DNA of 5,130 nucleotides, taken from assembly GCA_012031335.1 (NCBI GenBank), contig JAAUTT010000422.1:1-5130 (forward strand), written 5' to 3'. The stretch comes from Bacteroidales bacterium (lineage in GTDB: Bacteria > Bacteroidota > Bacteroidia > Bacteroidales > JAAUTT01). How positions within the stretch are numbered: position 1 is the stretch's first letter; each line of letters starts with the position of its first letter. The notes under the pieces were generated by a model. The model did not search any database. It was not told the origin of the DNA and saw only the letters and a program-made list of their open reading frames with translations. A program made the position numbers and the translations under genes. This document shows positions 1-5,130 of this stretch, piece by piece.

Positions 1-66
1 CCCCTCAATAAATTCTCGACATTCGAAAAAGGCCAGGGGGACCTCCTTTACATTACACCAAACCTT
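1..66 (-). pseudogene. Probable continuation of radical SAM protein 3 in a shifted frame, running off the left edge
   Basis: If one A is removed from the A3 run at 65-67 (minus strand), LISATYK continues as KVWCNVKEVPLAFFECREF and stays open to position 1. The amphipathic, aromatic-rich sequence resembles the helical end of this radical SAM group better than a stop after YKGLV does. The alternative is that the gene ends at 53 and this is leader for another gene, with AAAGGAGGT at 41-49 as its ribosome site. The only ATG that follows (20-22) gives a five-residue reading, so that is less convincing. Confidence 0.5.
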
Positions 67-1060
67 TATATGTAGCCGATATAAGGTCTAATGCCCATGT
101 ATAAGAGAAGTTTTGCAGGTTGAAATTGAAGTCATTTATCCCATCTTGTACAATCGTGTAGTTGTGCGGTATACGATCCTGAAGTTTCATGTCTTCCCAC
201 AGTTTAGTCCCTGGTACTGCATGTAAGGGAACCACCTGATAAAACGTGGGGTTTATTTCAATAAATTTTTGGGAGTCTGCTTTGGCAACTTCCCCGGTCT
301 GACTATCCCATCCAATTATGAGCGACCCGAGCGTATTAATTCCATTGGAGTGCAACTGCAAGAATAAGTCTTCAATTTCACCTGTTCTTTTTGTTAATCC
401 CTCACTGGAAACTACATCGTCATTGAACGATTCTACCCCTATAAAAATGGTGCCAATACCACATGCAATAAGCTCCTCTATGGTATAATTCTGAATTGAT
501 TTAACCGAAGCGAACACCGTAAGCAATATAGCTTGTTTCTTTAAGTCGCTTTGCTCGAAATGTTTCTTAAACTCGAGCACCTTCTTTTTATCGAGCAGAA
601 AGTCTTCATCATAAATTATAGCCGATTGTACTTTCGGATATTTCTTGTTTTGTTCCTGCAAACACTTGAAAAGTGCCTCTCCGGAAAACAGGGATACGTA
701 TTTTCTGTTGAACTGACCGGAGGTTGCACAAAATGAACAGCCATAAACACATCCGAGTCCGTTAACCAGAATAATTTGCTTAAAAAGTTCTATGCGTGTT
801 CTGAAAAAACTATTTTTCGATGGAAGAAGATCCTGCTTTAATTCAGAGGCGTTTTTTATGTTCCATTTATCACAGATTAACGAATTCATGAAACTTAAAC
901 CTTCTCCAAAACTAATGAAATCTGCATGTTCTTTGAGCTTTTTAGAAATTTCAAATGGTTCTTTAAATATGGCAGTCCCATATCCTCCAAGAACAACAGT
1001 AATTTCAGGATGATTTTGCTTGAGCTTTTCAGGTGTTATTTTTTGGGAATGTGTACGCAC
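53..1060 (-). CDS. Radical SAM protein 3, N-terminally truncated and joined to protein 2
   Basis: This is a third radical SAM protein. The GTG at 1060 has no Shine-Dalgarno sequence and overlaps the previous ORF by 25 bases, so it is not a convincing start. The residues after EKLK (NHPEITVVLGGYGTA) enter in the last strands of a B12-binding domain. Roughly 70-100 residues of that domain are therefore absent. HADFISFGEGLSFMNSLI closes the domain. The cluster motif is CVYGCSFC at residues 104-111 (C104, C108, C111), followed by FNRKYVSLFSGEALFKCLQE and AIIYDEDFLL. Then come ASVKSIQNYTIEELIACGI, IFIGVESF, LGSLIIGWDSQT and VVPLHAVPGTKLWEDM, the PGT.L region near the barrel end, and a tail NDFNFNLQNF. 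This resembles B12-type radical SAM proteins with a GLGC...CSFC motif. The stop at 53 may be due to a shift at 65-67. Activity without the lost domain is doubtful. Confidence 0.8.
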   Translation of the reverse strand: MRTHSQKITPEKLKQNHPEITVVLGGYGTAIFKEPFEISKKLKEHADFISFGEGLSFMNSLICDKWNIKNASELKQDLLPSKNSFFRTRIELFKQIILVNGLGCVYGCSFCATSGQFNRKYVSLFSGEALFKCLQEQNKKYPKVQSAIIYDEDFLLDKKKVLEFKKHFEQSDLKKQAILLTVFASVKSIQNYTIEELIACGIGTIFIGVESFNDDVVSSEGLTKRTGEIEDLFLQLHSNGINTLGSLIIGWDSQTGEVAKADSQKFIEINPTFYQVVPLHAVPGTKLWEDMKLQDRIPHNYTIVQDGINDFNFNLQNFSYTWALDLISATYKGLV

Positions 1061-2169
1061 CGTGTTCCATCAAACAAGCGAAGATCATCTGTTAACATTC
1101 GTCCCTCTTTTTCATATTGCCTGTGCAAACCGGTGCAGGGAATAGGGGTTAATATATAAAAACGTGGAATAGGTATTTTATTCCGGTAGATGAACGAAAA
1201 TGTTTCCCTTATAGATTGTTCGGTATCATAATCGGTTCCGACAATCATTTCGGTACTAACCGTTATACCTGAATTTGAAAGTGTTTGAATATACTCCTCA
1301 TGTTTATTGGCTTTAAGCCATGGTTTATTGAGACTATCAATGGCATCCTGCTGAATGCTTTCGACTCCAAAGCTCATTAAATCACAGCCCGATTCCCTCA
1401 CAAGTTGTAACAGCTCAGCATTATTGGCCAAATGAATAGCACACTGACTGGCCCATTTCATTTTCAGAGGCTTTATTTTTTCACAAAGTTCTCTTAGATA
1501 TGCTGGATTTGATACAATATTATCGTCGATTAAATAGAAGCGTTTGTAGCCAAGTCGTTTCACTTCTTTTATGTCGCGAATAACATCACCGACCGGACGG
1601 AAAATGTAACTGCCTTCATACAAACAGGCGATGGAGCAGAAAGAGCAGGTAAAAGTACATCCCCGGCCAGCTTGTACAGGCAGCATGGTTCCAATATTTT
1701 TTTTAGTAAGTAATTCGTAGCGTGGAACGGGTAGGTTATTCAAATCCTTTATTTTATAATTGTAAAGAGGCTGAACAGAGCCGGTTTCCTCATAATCCTG
1801 CAGCAATTTGGGATATGAAATTTCAGCATCGCCAATTACCACCGAGTCTACATGTTTCATAGCTTCTTCAAATGCAATGGAAGCCATGTACCCACCCATC
1901 ACTACAATTTTCTTCCGTTTTCTAAATTCGGCAGCAATTTCCAAACCCCGAAATGTTGCATGCCCCATAGTTCCTATGGCCACAATATCTGCCTTTACTT
2001 CAAAATCTATCTCATCAACAACTTCAATTAAAAGCTCAACATCCCAATGAGGTGGCGTGTATGCTGCCAGAAGAGGAAAAGCCAAACCCGGAAGATTAAT
2101 TTTCCTTTGCTTGCATAGTTTCCCGTACTCTGCATATTGAGTGGGTTGTATGAAAAGAATTTTAGGCAT
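1036..2169 (-). CDS. B12-binding radical SAM protein 2, lacking its normal C-terminal end
   Basis: This is a cobalamin-binding-domain radical SAM protein, intact from its ATG at 2169 (overlapping the previous stop) through the whole catalytic barrel. Residues 1-125 form the B12-like domain: MPKILFIQPT, GLAFPLLAAYTPPHWDVELL, DIVAIGTMGH, KIVVMGGYMA and SVVIGDAE. The cluster motif is CTFTCSFC at residues 171-178 (C171, C175, C178), with an extra Cys at 182. FRPVGDVIRDI and YLIDDNIVS (DDN at 215-217), then FGVESI, MIVGTDYDTEQSI and YILTPIPCTGLHRQYEKEGR follow. The usual PIPGTPL appears here as PIPCTGL. Relatives continue past DGThvvf.PK.mtPEeL into a helical domain (DUF4070-type) of some 80-100 residues. 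Here the ORF stops at IPKK, and the sequence beyond belongs to another radical SAM gene (see the fusion finding). Confidence 0.85.
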   Translation of the reverse strand: MPKILFIQPTQYAEYGKLCKQRKINLPGLAFPLLAAYTPPHWDVELLIEVVDEIDFEVKADIVAIGTMGHATFRGLEIAAEFRKRKKIVVMGGYMASIAFEEAMKHVDSVVIGDAEISYPKLLQDYEETGSVQPLYNYKIKDLNNLPVPRYELLTKKNIGTMLPVQAGRGCTFTCSFCSIACLYEGSYIFRPVGDVIRDIKEVKRLGYKRFYLIDDNIVSNPAYLRELCEKIKPLKMKWASQCAIHLANNAELLQLVRESGCDLMSFGVESIQQDAIDSLNKPWLKANKHEEYIQTLSNSGITVSTEMIVGTDYDTEQSIRETFSFIYRNKIPIPRFYILTPIPCTGLHRQYEKEGRMLTDDLRLFDGTRCVHIPKK

Positions 2170-2251
2170 ACCTCTTCGCTTCTTTAATTTTTTCTTTGTA
2201 CTGTTTTGCGACTCGATATCCTCCGACCATCATTTCAGCAACATAGATGGT
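2162..2251 (-). pseudogene. C-terminal tail of radical SAM protein 1 in a shifted frame
   Basis: One frame off from the preceding ORF, this stretch reads TIYVAEMMVGGYRVAKQYKE and then a lysine-rich helix ending in AKRYA, with TAA at 2162-2164. The stop overlaps the ATG of the next gene by eight bases (ATGCCTAA), the kind of tight junction seen elsewhere in this operon. One missing base between about 2233 and 2253 explains the shift: the new frame has a TAG at 2252-2254 and the old one ends at 2230-2232, so the break must lie between them. The alternative is that the protein genuinely ends at MLLK. The junction makes the frameshift reading more likely. Confidence 0.6.
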
Positions 2252-3252
2252 CTATAAGTAGTTATATACATCCATAATACCCGTGGACTATACAATATGG
2301 CATTGTAAGCTTTCAAAATTTCTTTGTAGAAATCGGGAACCGAAAGCTTTGTTGGTCGTACAGAAATATGTGCCAGATCCCACTGAGGGTAATTCTGTTT
2401 GTCTATTATAATATCCTCCTCGGGAAAACTGATCCGGGTTTTTGGTAATGGAGTGAGAGGCTGCAGGTTGATAAAGTAAATTTTTAATTCTTTCAAAACC
2501 TTAACCATATGGCGAAAATCTTTCTTGTCCCAATCGGGAGGAATAATTATGGTAGCATAAACCTCCAGGTTTTCCTTATGGAGTATAGCCATCGTTTGCT
2601 TATACATTTCCACTGAGCACTTTTTATTGTAATCATCGAGCTCGTTTTCGTAGAAGCTTTCGAAACCTACAATTACCGTTCGCAAACCTGTTTTCGCCAA
2701 TTTGTGCATCAATTCAGGATTATGGGCAATAAAATCAGCGCGCCCATAAACCAGATAATGTTTCTTTATATTGCGTTGTGTTACTTCATATATAAATTCC
2801 TCAAGCCACTTTGCGTTTACAAGAAAATCATCATCGACTATATAAACTTCTGTTTCCTTTATTTGCTCAAGTTCGGTTATTACCTCTTTTACCGAACGCT
2901 GGTGATATTTTCCTGCTGTGATAATTCTACAGAAGCAAAATGAACATTGATACGGACATCCAAAAGAAGTTTTTATGAGAGCAACTTTGTTATGAAATAT
3001 ATAGAAATATTTATCCCTATACTGAGCTACAGCGTTCCTGTCGGGAAAGGGAACAAAAAAATCCATTTCTGGCAGGGTTGCAGCATCCAAAGAATCGTTT
3101 AGCTGAAAAACGCCGGAAGGAAGGCCGGTATTGTGTTCTATATGATTCAATAGCGGAGTAAAGACGGTGGTAGCATTTCGAACAACTCTAAAATCAATGG
3201 CAGGATGATTAAAATGTTCGGGACAAACCTCGCAATGCACACCTCCAAACAA
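2230..3252 (-). CDS. B12-binding radical SAM protein 1, catalytic fragment
   Basis: This is the radical SAM half of the protein begun at 3532. The whole gene would be about 456 aa, normal for cobalamin-dependent radical SAM proteins. The apparent TTG start at 3252 is an artefact of the frameshift. The [4Fe-4S]/SAM motif is CPYQCSFC at residues 99-106 (C99, C103, C106), followed by RSVKEVITELEQI and the VYIVDDDF strand. Later TIM-barrel strands include LVYGRADFIAHN, TVIVGFESF and ATIIIPPDWD, then FINLQPLTPLPKTRI. A C-terminal helical region follows. These enzymes cleave SAM to a 5'-deoxyadenosyl radical, and with cobalamin many methylate unactivated carbon or phosphorus. The substrate here is unknown. 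The stop at 2230 is probably premature: the frame at 2162-2251 continues the protein and overlaps the next gene. Confidence 0.85.
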   Translation of the reverse strand: MFGGVHCEVCPEHFNHPAIDFRVVRNATTVFTPLLNHIEHNTGLPSGVFQLNDSLDAATLPEMDFFVPFPDRNAVAQYRDKYFYIFHNKVALIKTSFGCPYQCSFCFCRIITAGKYHQRSVKEVITELEQIKETEVYIVDDDFLVNAKWLEEFIYEVTQRNIKKHYLVYGRADFIAHNPELMHKLAKTGLRTVIVGFESFYENELDDYNKKCSVEMYKQTMAILHKENLEVYATIIIPPDWDKKDFRHMVKVLKELKIYFINLQPLTPLPKTRISFPEEDIIIDKQNYPQWDLAHISVRPTKLSVPDFYKEILKAYNAILYSPRVLWMYITTYRPSMLLK

Positions 3253-3532
3253 CAGTACTTATATTTGGAAAATAGTGTTTGGCTGTTTCGCAATAAGAAA
3301 TCATGGCAGAAACATTGCTAATGTAGCCACTTACACAAAGCACATGGGGTTTATGCTCGAGAACAAACGAATCAAATGATCTTTTCTCAAGTATCATGTC
3401 AACTATTACCACCGAATCGGATTCCCGTTTTAACGCGCTTAAAATTTCAAGTTCGAGGGGTTCAACAATCATTAAATGTTGAAGTCCTATTGTTTCCGGA
3501 GAGGGCTTTGGTCGCACCATTAATATTTTCAT
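3209..3532 (-). CDS. B12-binding radical SAM protein 1, N-terminal (cobalamin-binding) fragment
   Basis: This is the N-terminal part of a radical SAM protein with a B12-binding-like Rossmann domain. The start MKILMVRPKP is typical of this architecture. It continues with the conserved-looking ETIGLQHLMIVEPLELEIL, then strands VVIVDMI and VLCVSGYISNV and helix ISYCETAKHYFPNI. The ATG at 3532 is supported by a strong AAGGAGGT six bases upstream. From residue 94 the frame is lost (WRCALRGLSRTF, stop at 3209). Removing one T from the T3 run at 3247-3249 gives STVVGGVHCEVC, restoring the GG-containing strand and loop of the B12 domain and joining it to the ORF at 2230-3252. The DxHxxG cobalamin motif of methionine synthase is not seen, as is usual in class B radical SAM enzymes. 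Confidence 0.8.
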   Translation of the reverse strand: MKILMVRPKPSPETIGLQHLMIVEPLELEILSALKRESDSVVIVDMILEKRSFDSFVLEHKPHVLCVSGYISNVSAMISYCETAKHYFPNISTVVWRCALRGLSRTF

Positions 3533-4122
3533 GAGTCCACCTCCTTAAATGCGTTCGTATTTTCAAGCTTTCTCCTATATTCGAGCATCGGACTGCACAA
3601 ACTTAAAATTTTATGGAATAGTTTTATACTATGATGTGCTTCCATATACAAAGGCTTTGGATAGCCACCCATCCTCATTTTTGCTATTTCGGCCGTTTGT
3701 CCCAAGTCTATATAATGAGCTTTGGAATTTATTCCATCCTCTATAAGCCGGGTTAGTAAACTCAGATAGATTTGTTCTTCTTTGTTCAGGGAATAATCAA
3801 TTCCCCCTAGAAAAAAGTAATACGTTTCAGCATGCAGCAAAGCTATATCCCATCCAAGAATTTTACCATTCTTCCTACAAACGGTAAGTTGGAAATCCGC
3901 AGGGAGATTCTTAAAAAAACCGAAGCTTAATTTTTCCAATTTATCACTGCTTCGTTTATAAACATTGAGGTATTGTTCATGCATTTCCTCTGTAAATTCT
4001 GTACAGGCATGCTTTTCGAACTGAAAACCTTTACCCGCCTGGAGTATTTTATTTAACCGGCGCCGGTAGTTGGAACGAACAGTACCATAATACTCGTTCC
4101 AGCTCTGATAACGGTTCTGCAA
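3529..4122 (-). CDS. FemAB/GNAT_6-like acyltransferase, C-terminal fragment
   Basis: This is the C-terminal 197 residues of the acyltransferase, carrying its second GNAT-like domain. The apparent TTG start at 4122 is an internal leucine. The same frame gives TLPTIV just upstream once one base is restored near 4140-4143. Visible features are SWNEYYGTVRSNYRRRLNKI (residues 7-26; the Arg/Lys-rich helix typical of GNAT_6/BioF2-like proteins), beta strands FQLTVCRKNGKILGWDIALL and YYFFLGGIDYSLN, a helix (IYLSLLTRLIEDGI) and YIDLGQTAEIAKMRMGG near the end. This order (short strand, GWDIAL, GG.D, LG.T...KMR.GG) fits the family well. It ends with TGA at 3529-3531, overlapping the next ATG. A cytoplasmic enzyme is expected, since no signal peptide or membrane segment is visible. 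The acceptor molecule is unknown. Confidence 0.8.
   Translation of the reverse strand: MQNRYQSWNEYYGTVRSNYRRRLNKILQAGKGFQFEKHACTEFTEEMHEQYLNVYKRSSDKLEKLSFGFFKNLPADFQLTVCRKNGKILGWDIALLHAETYYFFLGGIDYSLNKEEQIYLSLLTRLIEDGINSKAHYIDLGQTAEIAKMRMGGYPKPLYMEAHHSIKLFHKILSLCSPMLEYRRKLENTNAFKEVDS
3539..3546 (-). promoter_or_regulatory. Strong Shine-Dalgarno site for the first radical SAM gene
   Basis: On the minus strand this reads AAGGAGGT, six bases before the ATG at 3530-3532. It lies inside the last codons of the acyltransferase gene (KEVDS). It is the best ribosome binding site in the window and fixes the start of the following gene, whose ATG also overlaps the preceding TGA. Initiation here can therefore be direct as well as coupled. 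Confidence 0.8.
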
Positions 4123-4124
4123 AA

Positions 4125-4304
4125 CTATTGTTGGAAGGGTTTTACCCCAAGCTGTTGAGTTGCTGTCGGGCTTTTTTCCATATTAAGAAAAAGTTTGAAT
4201 CCCTTTTCTTCTTTACAAATATGCTCTTTCAAATGAAACACCGAACTGGTATTTCCAAAAATTCCCTGGCTGGATACCGAACAGGGAATACCCACAATGT
4301 GCAT
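4125..4304 (-). CDS. FemAB/GNAT_6-like acyltransferase, middle fragment
   Basis: This 59-residue piece (ATG at 4304 to TAG at 4125-4127) belongs to the same acyltransferase. It begins MHIVGIPCSVSSQGIFGN, which reads as the conserved IVGIPCSVS-like segment of this group, followed by a helix and KGFKLFLNMEKS. Adding one A to the A4 run at 4304-4307 connects VKSPVK to MHIVGIP. Adding one A to the A4 run at 4140-4143 connects QQLGVK to TLPTIVLQNRYQSW in the next fragment. Its ATG is therefore an internal methionine, not a start. It is listed separately because it fills a gap that would otherwise look noncoding between two apparent genes. Confidence 0.7.
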   Translation of the reverse strand: MHIVGIPCSVSSQGIFGNTSSVFHLKEHICKEEKGFKLFLNMEKSPTATQQLGVKPFQQ

Positions 4305-4534
4305 TTTACCGGACTCTTCACTCTAATAAATGTAAGTAGGTCTATTTGCAAGGTATATACAATAGCAGCTGCCATTAGCCTGTTGTCCTCAAAACACATA
4401 TAGTATCGCTGTTTACATGGGTTATACTGTTCTGAATGAGTAAGAAATTTCGTTTGCTGAAAATAGTTTCCGGCAAGTTCATTCCATTGCTCTGGCAATT
4501 CTGAGGCTTTGGTTGTATGTTTAAAAATAATCAT
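4229..4534 (-). CDS. FemAB/GNAT_6-like acyltransferase, N-terminal fragment
   Basis: This is the first piece of a protein of about 335 aa split by two frameshifts. It starts at ATG 4534, which overlaps the preceding stop as ATGA. No Shine-Dalgarno sequence is visible, which fits translational coupling. Residues 1-76 are real: an N-terminal segment (ASELPEQWNELAGN), then FLTHSEQYNP and the first beta hairpin (YYMCFEDNRLMAAAIVYTLQ), as in FemAB-like proteins that carry two GNAT-like folds. After VKSPVK the ORF goes off frame (CTLWVFPVRYPA and onward) and ends at 4229. That last part is not native protein. The true continuation is in the frame at 4125-4304. The family transfers acyl or aminoacyl groups, and some members act in cell-wall or lipid metabolism. 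The substrate here is unknown. Confidence 0.7.
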   Translation of the reverse strand: MIIFKHTTKASELPEQWNELAGNYFQQTKFLTHSEQYNPCKQRYYMCFEDNRLMAAAIVYTLQIDLLTFIRVKSPVKCTLWVFPVRYPAREFLEIPVRCFI

Positions 4535-4647
4535 TTATAAACTTGTTTCAAAGGTTGCAAATCGCCTGTATACCTCCGGTTCTGAACCGAAGCTACGTTG
4601 CAGTATTCGCTTTGCAAAGCAATTGAAGCTCTGTTTTCTTCAAATAT
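4531..4647 (-). pseudogene. C-terminal tail of the GNAT acetyltransferase in a shifted frame
   Basis: Reading this stretch one frame off from the preceding ORF gives IFEENRASIALQSEYCNVAS and so on, about 38 residues to a TGA at 4531-4533. The EEN segment matches the usual last part of this GNAT family, where a (W)xxEEN motif is followed by a helix and a final strand. One extra T in the T4 run at 4648-4651 (A on the plus strand) would join FAKVV directly to FIFEEN. The stop then overlaps the next gene's ATG as ATGA, a normal operon junction. The shift therefore appears to be one lost base, either a sequencing error or a mutation. Confidence 0.75.
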
Positions 4648-5130
4648 AAAACCACCTTCGCAAACTTATATCCTCTCTCAATAAGCGCAGGCAAAGCTTT
4701 ACTAATGAGCGCCAAGACAACAGGACTCCCTTGATATTCGGGTGCTATTCCTATTTCTGTGAAGCGAAACGTATCGATGTATTTTCCCATTCGAAATTTG
4801 AATACATCAAAAGCATTGATATCTCTTTGTGAGGATTTCATTTTATTGAAATCGGGATACCAAAGGAAAAAACCTACTGGTTTTCCATGAACTTCAGCAA
4901 TAATCAAATTCTCATTGTCGAGAAGAAAACGGAATGGCTTAAACAGCTCCAGGTCTTCAGCCACATCGCGATTGGCCCAGTAGGGATGTTGCGTAAAAGC
5001 CAGGTTGTTTAGCTCTGTATATATTCTGGTTTCCTGTTTAATGTTTTTCTTATTCATGAACCTCACAGTTAAACCATCTATTGTTTCGTGTACTTGAATA
5101 TGAATTGGCCATTTGGTATAGACGTCTAAA
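4593..5130 (-). CDS. GNAT-family N-acetyltransferase, C-terminal part (5' end outside window, 3' end frameshifted)
   Basis: This is probably the acetyl-CoA-binding half of a larger GNAT protein. The frame is open from the right edge with no stop, so the GTG at 5066 is very likely internal. The 21 codons between the edge and that GTG read as normal protein (for example KWPIHIQVHE). Counting from the GTG, residues 56-75 (IAEVHGKPVGFFLWYPDF) are the central GNAT beta strands. Residues 104-113 (EIGIAPEYQG) form beta4 and the start of the CoA pyrophosphate loop, followed by a helix (VVLALISKALPALIERGY). The layout resembles a family of about 370-aa GNAT proteins that have an extra N-terminal domain. 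The ORF then runs into unrelated sequence (LKKTELQLLCKANTAT) and stops at 4593. The expected ending lies in another frame (see 4531-4647). The acyl acceptor is unknown. It is the first gene seen of the operon. Confidence 0.8.
   Translation of the reverse strand, partial: LDVYTKWPIHIQVHETIDGLTVRFMNKKNIKQETRIYTELNNLAFTQHPYWANRDVAEDLELFKPFRFLLDNENLIIAEVHGKPVGFFLWYPDFNKMKSSQRDINAFDVFKFRMGKYIDTFRFTEIGIAPEYQGSPVVLALISKALPALIERGYKFAKVVLYLKKTELQLLCKANTAT

Noticed and set aside
1058..1060. GTG as a genuine start for radical SAM protein 3
   Set aside because: It has no ribosome site, it lies within the coding end of protein 2, and the protein would begin in the middle of a B12-binding domain.
551..1159. 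Three plus-strand ORFs (551-736, 792-1013, 926-1159)
   Set aside because: They lie antisense to the radical SAM coding sequence, have no recognisable domain or ribosome site, and the minus strand here carries clear family motifs.
1808..2943. Plus-strand ORFs at 1808-2050 and 2704-2943
   Set aside because: They are mirror frames of the radical SAM genes, with low-complexity Ser/Thr/Ile or Tyr/Phe/Leu composition and no protein-like pattern.
3549..4403. Plus-strand ORFs at 3549-3746 and 4128-4403
   Set aside because: Both are antisense to the acyltransferase. The second looked tempting because it spans the apparent gap, but the minus strand there encodes the missing middle of that enzyme.
1..5130. 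Programmed ribosomal frameshifting as the reason for the broken frames
   Set aside because: The shifts occur in every gene and in both directions, without consistent slippery heptamers, stimulatory stems or upstream Shine-Dalgarno stimulators. One biological mechanism is unlikely to cover all seven.
1..5130. CRISPR array, tRNA/rRNA gene, insertion sequence, riboswitch or terminator
   Set aside because: Reading both strands showed no spaced direct repeats, no tRNA-like cloverleaf, no terminal inverted repeats and no stem followed by a T run. Nearly all bases are explained by minus-strand coding sequence.

Overview
The window is about 5.1 kb of A+T-rich bacterial DNA (roughly 40% G+C by eye), with every real gene on the minus strand. 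It is read here from the right edge to the left. The protein style (lysine- and isoleucine-rich, tightly packed genes, few strong Shine-Dalgarno sites) suggests a Bacteroidota-like anaerobe. That is an impression, not a demonstrated assignment. No RNA gene, mobile element, CRISPR array or terminator was seen, and no stretch over 300 bases lacks coding sequence.

Layout in transcription order: (1) the 3' part of a gene for a GNAT-type acyltransferase that enters from beyond the right edge (5130 to 4531); (2) a second acyltransferase of the GNAT_6/FemAB-like kind, about 335 aa (4534 to 3529); (3) a B12-binding-domain radical SAM protein, about 456 aa (3532 to 2162); (4) a second B12-binding radical SAM protein beginning at 2169; (5) a third radical SAM protein that lacks its N-terminus and runs to, and probably past, the left edge. 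Neighbouring genes overlap by 4 to 8 bases (ATGA at 4531-4534, ATGA at 3529-3532, ATGCCTAA at 2162-2169), so this is one translationally coupled operon.

The coding sequence is broken repeatedly by single-base shifts, mostly in runs of three to six A or T: about 4648-4651, 4304-4307, 4140-4143, 3247-3249, 2233-2253, 1037-1042 and probably 65-67. In each case the downstream frame carries the sequence expected for the same protein, with conserved motifs intact and no scattered nonsense codons. This looks more like uncorrected homopolymer errors in the assembly than old pseudogenes, but true decay cannot be excluded from one sequence. Separately, the second and third radical SAM genes are joined near 1020-1060, with the C-terminal domain of one and most of the B12 domain of the other missing. 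That is a deletion, a recombination event or an assembly collapse.

Together the genes look like an uncharacterised biosynthetic or modification operon in which up to three cobalamin-dependent radical SAM enzymes (class B methyltransferase architecture) work with two acyl/aminoacyl transferases. The substrate and product cannot be read from the sequence.
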